64,000 bases of DNA from positions 186,001 through 250,000 of the forward strand of contig NSJX01000037.1 in the NCBI GenBank assembly GCA_002286715.1, read 5' to 3'. A program made the position numbers and the translations under genes. Below are positions 1 to 12,222 of this stretch, in pieces. Each line of letters starts with the position of its first letter. Position 1 is the first letter of the stretch. Below the pieces are notes generated by a model. That model was not told the origin of the DNA. It did no database searches and worked only from the letters and a program-made list of their open reading frames with translations. Origin of the DNA: Dentipellis sp. KUC8613. Lineage: Eukaryota > Basidiomycota > Agaricomycetes > Russulales > Hericiaceae.

Positions 1-2340
1 AGGTGGCAATCTGCCAATACTGAGAGCGTCGGCCAACTGTACGTTTATCCGCGATCGACAACGAGAGCGCGCTCTGACTGCGCACCAATGCAGACTCACG
101 GACTTTTTCAAATATTTCTCGCGAGATTTTCTGTACAATACCGGGGTGGCGTCCATCCGAGCTGGCCTTATCAAGAAGGACAGCAAGGGGTGGCAGAATG
201 ATGTGGGTGCTTCCCTGTGCGTGTCTCTGATATCGGCTGACAATATTCTGCTAGCTCGGAGAAGGGCGATACAAGGATGCGCGGGAAAGAAACCGATTTT
301 GCATCGAGGTAATTCCTCTTGTCGTCCGACGACGATGCGTCCGCTGATATGCTTGCAGGACCCCTTCGAGACCGACTTCAACGTGGCGCGATGCGTCACG
401 CGGGACGGGCTCTACACGGTACGCACACGTCACGTTCTTCTTTGTTTCATAGCTGGAACAGATGGCCGCAGATCCGAGGCGAGTTTATGCGGGCGTCGCG
501 AATCCTGGCTGCGCGTCCAGAACGCGCTATTGTTGCTATCGCGCAGCTGTGCGAGGAAAGAGCGGACAACTTGAACTCGCCTGTGTCGTCAACGGTGGCA
601 CCTGTGCCGCCACGGCTGTCGCCGATCCCGCCGCAGACGCCGTACACGGTGGGTAGCAGCCCGATGCGAACGCCCGAGGTTCAGATGCCCGTGCCGGAGC
701 GCCTGTCACCACCCGTGGTGCAGGCGTCGAATTTGCAGGCTGGGCCTTCGCGAACAGCGCCCGAACACATGGAGCCGAAGCGCTCGAAGTGGACGAGCCC
801 GCCACCGCCAGAAGCGCCGCTCGCAGATCACACGTCGTTCGAGGACCGCCTTGGGCTTGGGCTCGTGTTGGCTACGGCTTCGACAGACGCGCGGGAACAG
901 GAGGCGGCGTATACGTCATCGTCGAACAACAGCGATGTTCTGACGGACGACGACCACCTGGACGAGCTGCGGTCTGTGGGGTCGGTGCCGGACGAGTTTG
1001 GGGCGACGACGGCGCGGGTGCGGACGATGGGAGCGTCGGAGTCGGTGCCGAGCTCGTCGCCGCTGTCGCCACACGTGCCGAGCACGTTCAGCTCACCTGA
1101 CCCGGGCGCGTCGACGCGCTTCGTGGGCATGAATGGCGGCGGGATATCGCCGATCGCGGTGAATCGCGGCAGGCAGTGGGGCAGAGTGCCCGAGGCGTCT
1201 GGCGTTGCTGCTGCGCCACCACCCGCGGTGGTGATACCCAGGCATGTAGAGCGGTTAGCGCAGGCGCGCGTGAACTCGCCTCGACGATCGCTTTCCGGCC
1301 CGCCTGCGACTTCGCTGAAGATCCCAAACCTGAACCCGATGCAGTCACTACTTCCCCTCGCCTTGACAACGCCGCTGCCGCCCTCTCCCGCCGACCTGAG
1401 CCCGTCCAGCCAGCAACGGCCGCATGTATTATACGAAACGTATGGGACGAAAGACCATCAACATATACCCCACTACACGCGGGAACGCGGTGTACAACCA
1501 CACTCGCAGCCGCTGCCGCACAAGCTTCCTCAGTATCTCTCTTCTCTGCAAGAACGGCCACACATTTCCGCGCCGCAGGCATTCGCATTCTCGGTGCCGC
1601 TCGTCAGCAACAAGCGCCGGTCGAAGGCCCTCGAGCCCGAGGGCGACACGCTGCCCGTCCCGGGCGTGCCCTCCCCGACCGCCACGCCGACGTCGCATAC
1701 CCACTTCGCGGTGTCCGATATCAACAATAACAATAACAACAGCAACGTCAATATAAACGATAATACCAACATCAGTACCAACAGCAACAGCAATATCAAC
1801 TCACATACACCTGCGCACGCGCACACGCACTCTGCGGCAACGATCGTCGCGCTCACGCCGCCCGCCGGCGCACACACCGCCCTGTACCCCGCCCACTCAC
1901 ACGCACACCAATACCAACATCCACATCCACAACCGCGCGCATCGACCTCGACCTCGACCTCGCGCTCGCACTCGCCGGCGCCGGCGTTCTTCCCGGAGGA
2001 CCACCCGCCCGCTCTGCAGCCGCTGCGCGCGGCGTCGCCGCACGAGTCGGCGAGCACGACGTCCGCGGGGAGCGGCTCGCCCGCGCCGTCGTCGACGAGC
2101 TCGGCGTCGCCGCTGTCAACGTCGCCGTCGTCCCCGACGCATGGCGGCGAGTTTGTGCAGTGTGCGGAGGGCGAGGGCGAGGGCGCGGACGAGTGGCGCG
2201 CGCATATGGATCTGAGGCCCCGTCCGCACCCGCATGAGCATCCACCGATCGATTTGGCGGATGCGGACGCGGACGCGAAGGAGGGCGGGCCTGTCGTGGT
2301 CCAGGAGATGAAGGTGGTGGACGTGGAGGAGGCGCGATAG
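1..2340 (+). CDS. Cid1/TUT-family terminal nucleotidyltransferase, C-terminal part (5' end outside window)
   Basis: Partial gene entering from the left edge. Spliced exons 1-38, 94-202, 255-308, 359-418 and 472-2340 stay in one frame (709 residues here). The first four exons and the start of the fifth encode the C-terminal PAP-associated region of a Cid1/TUT non-canonical poly(A)/uridylyl transferase: LTDFFKYFSRDFLY, then GRYKDARERNRF, then CIEDPFETDFNVARCV and GLYT/IRGEFMRASRIL. The catalytic half with the DxD motif would lie upstream of position 1. Exon 5 continues into a Ser/Pro-rich, apparently disordered tail of about 600 residues with an Asn/Ser tract and His-rich stretches (near 1720-1990). 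The family adds A or U residues to RNA 3' ends in RNA turnover. Family assignment is based on the DPF...N signature; substrate and localisation cannot be read. Confidence 0.8.
1718..1800 (+). repeat. AAC/AAT-rich coding repeat (poly-Asn/Ser)
   Basis: Imperfect trinucleotide tract, mostly aac, aat and agc, inside the disordered tail of the nucleotidyltransferase. It encodes an Asn-rich run interrupted by Ser, Ile, Val, Thr and Asp. It is followed by a His/Ala/Thr-rich stretch and a short Ser-Thr dipeptide repeat near 1950-1965. Confidence 0.85.
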
Positions 2341-3227
2341 TAGGGCGGGGCGGGGCGACGGCTTGCGGGGTGCAAGCTGTGGTCGCTCTGCCGTTTGTCG
2401 CGGGATACCGACGCCGATGCCGATGCTGATGCCGATACCGAGCGGTGAGGAGACTGTCGCGTTGAGACGTTGAGTAATTATGCATCGTGGGGGAAGGCGT
2501 TGCGAGCGTCGAGCGACTTGCTCCGCTCGCACATGCCCCGCCCGGGGCGTTCGCATACCGCAGCCCTCTTCCCACCATACACCCCTCATACACCATTCGC
2601 CATCCATTCCCGATCTACAACCATTGACCGCCCATTCACCACCAGCCATCGGGCTCAAGGTCCACCATACACTACATTACACCCTCATCTTTTAACGCCT
2701 TACATACAGCACTCGCATGATCCATCCACGGGGCCACCCACGCCTCCTCCCATCCCCCATCCTCCAACGTCCTCCCCCCAACATTCACCGCCCAACACCC
2801 GACACTCGATGCCCAACTGACGCCCGTTCTGCTTGCAGCTTAGTCCGCATCTGCATTCGCATCCTCGTCCGCATTTTACATGACGTTACCCGTTACCCAT
2901 TGCCCATTACTGGTACCCCCCTTACCGTTACCTCCGTCGCCCGTCTTGACTATGCTTTGCTTTCCACTTTGCAATGAAATGCGCATGCATGCTTTTAGGT
3001 ACTGGTACTGGTAGTGGTAGTACAGGCAAGATAAGACTGCGAACGGCAACTTCTCGACAACGCGCGTACGTATGAGAGGGAGTAAGAGGACACGGCGGAC
3101 AGATACACGAGAGATCATGAAAGCAGGGCGAGGGCGAGGGTAAGCGGCCTCGCGGCGGCGGGCAGGCGTATTACGGCCGCGATATCGGGATGCAAACTTA
3201 AGCGTGGATAGTGAGTACTAGTACGCC
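2341..3227. other. Intergenic region between convergent genes; hexamer repeat
   Basis: No gene supported. Positions about 2402-2442 hold an imperfect gatgcc/gataccg hexamer repeat. From about 2560 to 2860 the plus strand is C-rich and T/A-poor in G, consistent with non-coding 3' sequence. The upstream nucleotidyltransferase and the minus-strand LSM7 gene converge on this stretch, so it should contain both 3' UTRs. Confidence 0.6.
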
Positions 3228-3803
3228 TTACTCCTGCGCGACGAATGGGTTTGCGATCTCCTCGAGCCCGTCCACGGGGCTCAGCAGCGTGATGGTGGGC
3301 CCGCGCAGGACGGCGAGGCCGAGCGAGCGTATGTGCGGCTCGGGATCTGCGACGGCGTACACAATATATTATCAATATGTGCGCAGACGAGAGTGCACGG
3401 ACACGCGGGGCGCGTACCTTGGACCTCCTCGGTGACTTCATCCAGCACGAGGTTCAGCAGCTGGTCGTAGCCCTTCAGCACGCCGGTGACTGCGCGCGGC
3501 TCAGTCTCGGTCAGTACGTACGCGGAGGGGAGGAGAGAGGCTGCGCACCCTCGCGGCCGCCGGTGAACTTGACGCGGATGCGCTCGTTCACGTACTTGGA
3601 GAGGTCGAGGATCGCCTCGCGCTTCGGCTTGTCCATCGTCGGCTGGGGCCCCTGCGGCCCGCCGTGGCGCCCGCGCGAGGGCCCTGCGTAGCCGCGTCCG
3701 CGAGGTGCTCCGCGGCCCTGCGGGTGGGGGGCGCGGCTTAAGTGACGGAGGAGCGCGTGTGCGAGGACGGGGAGGGGGAGGGCGCACGCACCCGGTCTGC
3801 CAT
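3228..3803 (-). CDS. LSM7: U6 snRNA-associated Sm-like protein LSm7
   Basis: Four exons on the minus strand: 3803-3792 (only 12 nt, encoding MADR), 3717-3549, 3489-3418 and 3346-3228; 123 residues. Core: KPKREAILDLSKYVNERIRV (residues 34-53), then FTGGREVTGVLKGYDQLLNL, giving Sm motif 1, and Sm motif 2 around LGLAVLRGPTI (93-103), ending in NPFVAQE. LSm7 is a subunit of the LSm1-7 ring (cytoplasmic mRNA decapping) and the LSm2-8 ring (U6 snRNA binding in the nucleus). An N-terminal Arg/Gly-rich extension of about 30 residues precedes the fold; RG-rich sequences are usual in LSm4/LSm1 tails, so it is notable here. The gene is divergent from importin beta. Confidence 0.94.
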
Positions 3804-4268
3804 GGTGTGTGGGCGTGTATTAAGGTGTGGAAGTGTACGCTGGATATCAGCGGATCGAGCGCGTGCGATCAGCGGGAGATAGGGCGACGATTTGGACTCG
3901 AGTCAGTCGCTGTGATTTCGATGCGATTTCGAGGCGGGCGCGGGCGCGGCGGGGTTGCGGGGCTCGCTTTGGCGCCGCGAAAATTTCGGCGGGGATGGTG
4001 CAGATGGTCTGCTTTGCGTGTGTGGTAGTTAGGACGTGTCTTGTGTCGACAAAGACAAGAGAGAAATGAGAGCTTTGATGCTGAGGGGGCGTTGGCCTTT
4101 GAGCGCACGGTATAAGGTCGCTTTTGAAAATCCGACGCGGCGTGCTCGCAGTCTCTTCTCTCTCTTCTCTCTCTCTTTCCCTCAACCCATCCACCTCTCT
4201 TCCTCTCCTCCTTGCTTTCCTCCCTTTTATCCCGCTCTCTATCTCGCTCGCACCCCGCCTTGCCGACC
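3804..4268. promoter_or_regulatory. Shared divergent promoter of LSM7 and KAP95, with CT-rich tract
   Basis: This 465-bp interval separates the start codons of LSM7 (minus) and importin beta (plus). From about 4150 to 4262 the plus strand is almost pure C/T, running up to the KAP95 ATG. Such CT-rich blocks are a recognised feature of highly expressed fungal promoters and 5' UTRs. No convincing TATA element was identified; transcription start sites are not determinable by eye. Confidence 0.55.
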
Positions 4269-7200
4269 ATGAACGCCGGTGAACTGCTCGCAAACACCCT
4301 CTCACCCGGTACGCCACCCCGCTTGCGCGTCTGTCCCGCGCGCGCCGCACCCGCACCCGCACTGACATCCTGCTCATTCACCTCCCCACAGACGCGAACA
4401 TACGCGATGACGCCACGCAGAAGCTCGAGTCCGCTGCGCAGGAGAACTACGTGCGTAACCTACCTCGCTCGCCGCCCGCTCGCCGGGCTGTGCACCGAAC
4501 TGACGAGCGCCGCCCCCGCCCCAGCCCGCGTACATGGTCATGCTCTCGCAGGAGCTCGTGAACGAAAACAGCCCCGTCTTCGTGCGCAACGCCGCCGGCC
4601 TTGCGCTCAAGAACGCACTCAGCGCACGCGTGCGTCCCCTCTCCCCTTTGTCCTCGTCCCCGCCCGCGATCGCTCAACCGCCCTGTTTTCCGCGATCAGG
4701 AGGGCTCGCGCCAGGCAGACTACGCGAACCGCTGGCTCTCCGTCGACGCAGAGTCGCGCGGCAAGGTCAAGCAGGATCTCCTGCTCGCGCTCCATTCGCC
4801 CGTGCAGCGCGCCGGCAGCGTCGCCGCGCAGGCCATCGCCGCCGTCGCCACCGTCGAGCTCCCGCACGGCCAGTGGCCGGAGCTCATCGAGATCCTGCTC
4901 GGCTTCGTCAACAACGCGAGCAACACGCCGCTCCGCATATCGACGCTCAACGCCATCGGCTTCATCTGCGAAGAAATCGTGCGTCCAGATCCCCGCCCCG
5001 ATCCGTTGTTGTTGTCTGCTGATTGCGCGCGTGCTGGCCCCCCGCAGGACCCGGATATCCTCAGCGTGCGCGCGAATGAGATCCTCACTGCTGTTGTCCA
5101 TGGCGCAAGAAAAGAGGAGCCCTCGCCGGATGTGCAGCTTGCGGCGACGCAGGCGCTGTACAACTCGCTGACCTTTATCCGTGAAAACTTTGAGCGCGAG
5201 GTCAGATCGCATCGTTCGAATGGATTCTTCACAGTCGTGCTGATCTTTTTGCATCTAGGGCGAGCGCAACTATATCATGCAGGTCGTTTGCGAGGCGACG
5301 CAGAGCAGTAATGTCCAAGTCCAATCCACCGCGTTCGAGTGCTTGGTACGGATAATGAACCTTTACTATAACAAGATGGCCTTTTACATGGAGCGTGCTC
5401 TTTTCGGTGTATGTAGATGTCGTTACCTGTTGTTTGATGGACTCGATGCTTATTTTCTCCCTGCAGCTTACAGTCATGGGTATGAAGTCCAGCGAGGAGA
5501 CTGTTGCTCTCCAAGCCATCGAGTTCTGGACATCCGTTGCTGAGGAGGAGGCACAGCTCGAGTCGGATTACCAGGATGCCCAGGAGGTTCGTCGTCACCT
5601 CTCGAAGTCTTTATTGATTCTCAATGTAGATCCAGGGCCTTATCGACGGTGACGTCGAGGAGCCAAAATACTTCGCCAAAATCGCGCTCCCCGAGATCGT
5701 GCCCGTCCTTCTGATGCTGCTCACCCGACAAGACGAGGACGCCGAGGAGGGCGAATGGAACGTTGCGATGGCGGCCGGGACATGTCTCAACTTCCTCGCT
5801 CAGGCCGTGCACGACTCGATCGTGGCGGCCGTGATCCCGTTCATCGAGGGCAACATCAAGTCGCAGGACTGGCACCAGCGCGAGGCGGCAGTCATGGCGT
5901 TCGGCTCGATCCTCGTGGGGCCGGACCCGACGGTGCTCACGCCGCTCGTGAACCAGGCGCTGCCGATCCTCATCGACATGATGAACGACGCGAACGTGCA
6001 CGTCAAGGACACGACCGCGTGGACGCTGGGCCGCATCTGCGAGTCGCTCATGACGTGCATCAAGCCCGACGTGCACCTGCACCCGCTCGTGTCCGCGCTC
6101 GTGAACGGCCTGCAGGACAGCCCGCGCATCATCGCGAACTGCTGCTGGGCGATCATGAACCTCGCCGACGGCCTGTACGACATGTACGACAGCGAGAATG
6201 CGCCGAACGGCCCGCTGTCGCCGTACTTCGAGGGCATCATGACTGCGCTCATGCGCGTTACCGAGACGTGCGTCTGCTTCAGGCGTTTTTTTTGCTCTGG
6301 ATGTGAATGTGGCACTGACGGGATACATGTTTACAGGGCGAGCAACGAGTCGAACTACCGCACGTCGGCGTACGAGGCGATCACGTCGCTCGTGCAGCAG
6401 GCGACGACGGACGTCATCCCCGTCGTGCAGAACATGATCGTGGCAATCCTGCAGCGAATGGAGCATCTGCTGAACGTCCAGGTGGGCATAATCCAGATTC
6501 AGCCACCACACGAAATGGTCATGTGCTGACATTTTTGGTACAGAACCAGATCCTCGGTATCGACGACCGCAACAACTGGAACGATCTCCAGAGCAACCTG
6601 TGCAGCGTCACTGTCGTATGTATCCGATCTATGCTCAGTGTTCGTGGAGGTTTCTGACGTCTGGCGCAGAGCGTTATCCGCAAGCTGAACGATGGCATTC
6701 TCCCGTTGGCGGACCAGATCATGACGCTCATTTTGCGCTTGATCGAGTCTGCGGGCAAGACCTCCACGATCCTCGAGGATGCCTTCCTGGTCGTCGGCTC
6801 ACTAGCAGCTGGTGCGTTCCCTTGTCACTGCGCATATACTATCACTCACGCAAAACGCCCTTCGCAGCCATCGAGCAGAAGTTCGCGCCGTACATCAACG
6901 CGTTCCTGCCCTTCCTGCACCCCGCGCTCAAGGCGTACGAAGACACGCAGCTCTGCACGGTCGCGGTCGGCATCATCGGCGACATCACGCGCGCGCTCGG
7001 CGACCAGAGCGCGCCGTACGCGGAGGCGTTCGTCGGCGTGCTCCTCGAGAACCTGTCGAGCGACGTGCTGAACCGCAACGTCAAGATCTCGATCCTGTCC
7101 TGCTTCGGCGACATCGCGCTCGCGGTCGGCCCCGCGTTCGAGCCGTACCTCGAGACGTCGATGACGGTGCTCAGGCAGGCGGCGGCGCTGCAGCCGAATC

Positions 7201-7741
7201 CTGTGCGTTGCTTTTGCTTGGGCGGTGGCGAGGATGGAGGTGCTGATTATTCGCGTGGTGTTTAGCTGGACTTTGACTCGATCGATTACATCGCTATGCT
7301 GCGCGAGGGCATCCTCGAGGCGCACACCGGCATTATCACCGGCTTCAAAAATACCGACAAGGGTACGACTCTCGGGCCTTCCGCATCATACGTATTCTAA
7401 CCACCGCGTGTCGTGTGTAGTGCAACTGCTGCTGCCGTACGTCCCGAGCATCCTCGAGCTGGCGCAGGTCGTGCTCGCGGACGAGAACAGCGGCGAGCCG
7501 TCGGAGAAGCTCGCGTACGGCGTGATCGGCGACCTCGCAGACGCGTTCCCGAACGGGCAGATCAAGCAGCATCTGCTGGCGGAGTGGATCGCGAGCGCGC
7601 TGAGCTCGAGGCAGCGCTACTCGTCGGATACGAAGCGGACGCTGCGGTGGGCGCGCGAGGTTCGTTTCTTTTTTTCGTTGAATTTTCAGTGGCTGACGTG
7701 TGGTGCGTGTGTTGTAGATGGTTAAGCGCGCGACGGCGTAG
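4269..7741 (+). CDS. KAP95: Importin subunit beta-1 (karyopherin beta, Kap95)
   Basis: Fifteen exons: 4269-4308, 4392-4450, 4525-4629, 4700-4978, 5048-5200, 5259-5408, 5467-5586, 5630-6267, 6337-6481, 6544-6615, 6670-6811, 6868-7202, 7266-7362, 7421-7659 and 7718-7741, summing to 865 residues, close to yeast Kap95 (861). The protein is a full HEAT-repeat solenoid. The start matches the family (NAGELLANTLSPDANIR), and the HEAT-8 acidic loop is visible as DEDAEEGEWN at residues 337-346. It carries importin-alpha/NLS cargo through the nuclear pore and releases it on RanGTP binding. All introns are short GT-AG with in-phase junctions. GC3 is very high, unlike the neighbouring F-box array. A single essential gene with no sign of duplication. 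Confidence 0.97.
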
Positions 7742-9757
7742 ATGGGGCTCGTTCGCCGCGCTTGTGTTTTTGTTTCCTTTCCTTTCCTTTTCTTTGGCTT
7801 CCTTTCTTTTTTCTCTTTGAACCTTGCTTTCTGCGCCCTTTGTCTTTTCTTGTGCTTTCAGCTTCAGCTTCATCTCACGACACGACCACCCGATATCAGA
7901 ACCGCGTGCCCGCTCTCTCGTCCTTTTTACATTTGTTTCCCGGTCCTGTCTTTCGTCACTCATCGCATCACGCACCCCGCACGCACGCACGCACGCTCGC
8001 AACATCGCCATCTGAAGGAGGCACATTATCTCACGTATGCATATGCATTGTCAGTAGTCAGTAGTCAGAAGAAGAGTATCATAGCGCCAAGTAGTATACG
8101 TACGCACGTGTAGCAGCAGAAGAAGAAGTAGAATGGCCGGAATTTATACGTATACACATACATGTTACATGTTACATTTACACGGCCCGTACCCAGTACC
8201 CAGTACCCAGTCGCGCGCGGAGGGGGTGCGGATACAGTATTACAGTACATACATACCGGAGTACGAGTACCTTGGAGCGTTGGCTCTGGACTGGTACTTG
8301 TGCTCCCGAGGTTGGATGGTGGCTTCTTTGTTGTTCAATTCTTTTTTCCTTGTTTTCTTTTTGCGTTTCAATGATATGCTTTTCATCCCCTCTCCACTCC
8401 TTGCTCTCGCTCTCGCTTTCCTGATCGTTGTTGCCCCTTGCTTCCGCTTCCGCTTCTGTTCCTGCTTGTGTTCCTGTCCCTCTGTCGTTCTCGTCCTCGT
8501 TTCTGGGCTTTCGCTCGAATTTTCGCTTCGCAGGGTAGGGTATGCACTCTGCCGCTGGGTGCCAGTGGGTGCGCCAGTGCTTCCGATTCGGGGTTTTTGG
8601 ATAGGTTTGTGGTGCTGTTTGTATCGATATAGCCATACGATGTACTCGTACGTATACGTCACGGTCTTCCTTCCTTTCAGTCTTTGCTTTGCTACCGCTC
8701 GGCTTGTCGTTGTGCCGGCCGCGGTAAGTCGATCCCGGTGTCTTGATTGCAATTTCGTGCAGATCTTCAACAAAGGACACAAGCCTCCCAAGCTCGAATT
8801 CCAGTCTAGCCTGAGGTTCCTCGATCGAGGGGACCCCGTTGCGGAAAGGCCCTATCTCTGCCGCACGCGGTCGACGTCATGCACGGCTTTCAAATTCGAG
8901 TTCTCACCGTGCGCAGCGGCGGCGCCGGCTCGGGTGTCGGATGGACAGGTCGAGCACCTTGGTCCTTGGCTCCCCCCGACGTCCAGCCCAGCCTTGACCC
9001 GCCTGCTGGCAAAGAACCCTTCCTTCCCACTGGCGACTGGCCATGGCAAGCACGGGACTTGGAACAATGGAAGGAGGCCTAGGAACCCCCATTACGTTGC
9101 GCTTCGAGCGACTGCATTGAATCAGAGCGGAAGATTTCGTCTGCCAGCTGGCGCTGTCCTATCCTTGGCCATGGCTGTCCTTGGGCTTCGATCCACGATA
9201 GGCCACGATCCACGGTCTACGATCCACGCGCGGCCGGCCCTCTGAACCTGCATCGGGGTCCCCATGGCTACCTTCGGGCCTCAGAACGTTTCTTCCGGAC
9301 AAACCTTTGCAGCAGAGCGCGGCCGCGCGACCGTATGCTGACGGGCCACGGTGCGCTGGCTGGTGTGGGTGTGGGCACCGGTTCCTTACACGTTGCGTGG
9401 CTCGGTTGCGTATAAGTATGTAAACGAGACCGACGGTGGGAGGCCAGCACAACGCCAAGTTTGCTATAGTGCCTCCGCCGCTCCGACCCGCCTCAAAGGT
9501 ACTGCGACCGCGCCAGAGCGACCTACCGCCGCGGCCACGTAGCTTCCGACGCCGACCCTGCGCACCATATCTACCCCTAGGCCTTCAGCGCAGCGGTCTG
9601 CTCCCCACTGCACCTTTCCTTACACCGTCACTGACGTCGCCGTCGGTATGAAAGACAGCTGTTTGTGTGTCCCATACTGATCAGATCTGCAGATCCACCT
9701 ACATACATACACTGTCCATCGTGACCTCACGTTAGACGCCGAAGAGCTGCAGCGACA
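7742..9757. other. 2-kb region without a supported gene
   Basis: Positions 7765-7870 are T/C-rich and probably the KAP95 3' UTR. Around 8380-8480 there is another CT-rich run with short cgcttc/ctcgct repeats. Open frames of up to 370 codons occur on both strands, but they have skewed composition, no recognisable motif and no splice-consistent continuation. About 100 bp around 8830-8880 faintly resembles the insert in SDR3 near 30,670-30,720. No gene is called. Confidence 0.5.
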
Positions 9758-11439
9758 ATGTCGACCTTCCCCGGCCTCAACGAGGACTGCGCGGCCCTCA
9801 TCCTCGACTGCCTAGACACGCCCTCGCTCCTCTCCATATCCGCCACCTCCCGCGCGGCGCTGCTGCCCGCGCGCGTGCGCCTCGTGCGCGACGTGCGCCT
9901 GCTCAGCGACGAGCGCGCGCTGTCCTTCCTGCACTTCGTGCTCGCGCACGCGCTCGAGCCCGCCGTGCGCAGCCTGTACTTCTCCATCTGGGCGTTCGAC
10001 ATGGCGGCGTGGGCGCCGCTGCTCGCGCACGTCCTCCCGCGCGCGGACACGCTGCGGCGCCTGGAGGTCGTGCTGGGCGTGCGCGAGCCCCGCTTCTTCG
10101 CGCTCCTGCGCGGGCTCTCGCCTGCGCTCACGCACCTGCACATATACGACCTCACCGCGAGGAGCTCCGAGGCGCTCCGCGGCATCCGCGGGCTCCGCCT
10201 CCTCTCGCTCAGCGTCGAGCACGAGAGCCACGAGGCGATGCAGACGACCATGGGCGTCATCAAGGCCGTCATTGCGGACAATGCGGACACGCTCGAGGAC
10301 GTGGCCGTCGCTGGCCCCTATATGCGCGGCACGGCCCCTCTCGAAGTGCGCTTCGTGCCGGCCGAGCGGAAGTGCCCGCGTGTCACCCGCCTCGCGATAC
10401 AGCGACTTGGGTTCGACCTTGCGGCTGTTGCGCACACGTTCCCCAATGTGGAACGTCTGGAGCGTGACTGCGAGGCTGCCCTGCCTGACGATGCCGAGAG
10501 CGGTACCGTCTGGCCGAAGCTGGGGACACTAGTCGCGCCGGCGAGGGTCGTGCTGCCCATGGTAGCGCAGGGCAACTACAAGATGCTGCGCTGCCTTGTC
10601 ATTCCTCCGAGCTCATCTGCGCCGCTGCGGGTGGAAGATACACTGAATGCGATACGCAACCTGCGTATTGAAGAGCTCTCATTGTCTATACCATCTGTGA
10701 ACCTAGGCGATCCATCTCCTGACTCCGATGGCTCTGTCCTATTCCTCGCGCAGATCCTCGGAAGCGCACCTCATCTCCGCAAACTAGATTTGAACATACA
10801 TGATAATAGCCGTGAAACACGCAAGGTCGACCTGGTCAGTGTCTTTTTTGTCATGCACCCATCTCTCGATTGCCTAAATGCACGTGTAGGCCACTTTGAT
10901 ACCAAACCCCCACCGCTTAACCAAAGCCCACACCCGCGTTCTCAGCCAGCTCACTTACGTCTCCCTCGCATGGCCCTCAATTAACACCACCCTTACCGAC
11001 AAATCACTACAGTCATTCGCTCGACCCTGGTTCACGCTCTGCCCGAGACTGGCCGGCATGCACCTGTACCCCTCGATGCTCGAGTTCCGCTGGACACGGC
11101 GCTGGCTCTATGTAGCAGACTGCAGCGATAGCGACAGCGACAGCGGGGTGGATCTGGGTGATGGCGACTCATACCCACGACCACGGAGCATCGTCACGGC
11201 GCACTACCGATGCAACCCAAAGTCAAAACAGGCGAGCTTTGACAACGAGCGCACTGCGTTCGCGCCGAACGACCACGAGCGGGGCTCGACGGCGTGGTCT
11301 GCGGCGGTATGCAAATCGTATGTCCTCCCGCCTGTGCAACGCATGCGCAGATTCTCACTGATGATGACTTCGGCACAGATATTCGAGCCCGGGCGTGGAG
11401 CTGCGCGAGGGCGTCAAGCTCACGGAATTCCCGATCTGA
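9758..11439 (+). CDS. F-box-like/LRR protein, subfamily A copy 1 (A1)
   Basis: First member of the expanded family. Exons 9758-10834, 10890-11317 and 11379-11439; 521 residues. The N-terminus (FPGLNEDCAALILDCLDTPS, then LLSISATSRAALLPARVRLV) resembles a divergent F-box. It is followed by irregular leucine-rich segments: LTHLHIYDL, ALRGIRGLRLLSLS, TLEDVAVAG, FPNVERLE, IEELSLSIPS and APHLRKLDL in exon 1, LTYVSLAW and a conserved W-T-RRW block in exon 2. The last exon ends VKLTEFPI and is 61 nt against 64 nt in the paralogues. The coding DNA of the first 500 bp is much more GC-rich than other A copies. By family analogy it may recruit substrates to an SCF ubiquitin ligase; substrate unknown. Confidence 0.8.
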
Positions 11440-12222
11440 GGATGCGTATATATTAGACACACACACTACTGGGACCGGAAGGACTGATGACTCGAACGGA
11501 AGGATATTGATATAGATGGGCTGATTGCTCGGGCATGCTTTGACGTGCTGTATAGACTACTACTCACTTACTAGACGCGTAGCGGAGGATCGCGACCGCA
11601 AAATTCAATCACAGGCCACTCAATTGTTCGAACGGGATGGACATTGCATATGCGTATGTGTGAGTGGGCTGGGTTGGGTTCATCTCTAGGCTTTCAGCTT
11701 CTTGGTTTCCAGCCTGCACAGCGCTTGCCTCGATTCGCCCGGAGATTTCTATCTCTCAACGTCACCCACTGACTGGTCCGGAGAAAACGAAGGCAACTGA
11801 TTCGAGATGCGTACGATGGCCGTCAGCATAACGTGGCATGCAGGGTACGTCAGTATCGCATACATATATGGGTTGAGCTGTGCTCAGCGCTCGAGTTACT
11901 TACGATCTGCGGCCTTGCAGAATCTGAGGCTCCGCGTTAGGATACAGGCGTACCATTCTGAATGGACAGCACTCACACGCCATGCGTGCTGCAGAAGGTG
12001 GGGAACAGCTATAAGCTTCGCCCCGAGGCTCATCCGTACCGACACGGTCCTACCCTCAACTTTCACTCCCTGAAAACCCTGCAAAAATCCCCTCGAAATT
12101 GCATTTCGAGGCTTTAGCGGTAAGGAACAACTCTTCTCGCATGGTCAGTGCTGACTGACTGTCGTGTCTCTGTCTTCCATCTAGGTCACCGAGACAAGAC
12201 TGCCCGGTCTTTGACACCAGCC
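11440..12222. other. Intergenic region between A1 and A2
   Basis: No gene supported; only short shadow frames occur. It holds the A1 3' UTR and A2 promoter. The 150 bp before A2 do not clearly match the upstream regions of the other copies. Confidence 0.5.

Noticed and set aside
1530..2375. Long minus-strand frame opposite the nucleotidyltransferase tail
   Set aside because: Shadow of GC-rich repetitive coding DNA; Cys/Ser-rich nonsense translation without any motif.
5346..5408. Possible intron starting gtacgg in KAP95
   Set aside because: The sequence reads through as VRIMNLYYNKM, matching the importin beta consensus, so it is exonic.
5621..6532. 303-codon minus-strand frame inside KAP95
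   Set aside because: His/Arg/Asp-rich antisense shadow of the importin beta exon 8.
8133..9245. 370-codon plus-strand open frame after KAP95
   Set aside because: Composition follows the local C/T-rich runs, hydrophobic stretches come from simple sequence, no motif or splice-consistent homology, and long frames also occur on the other strand.
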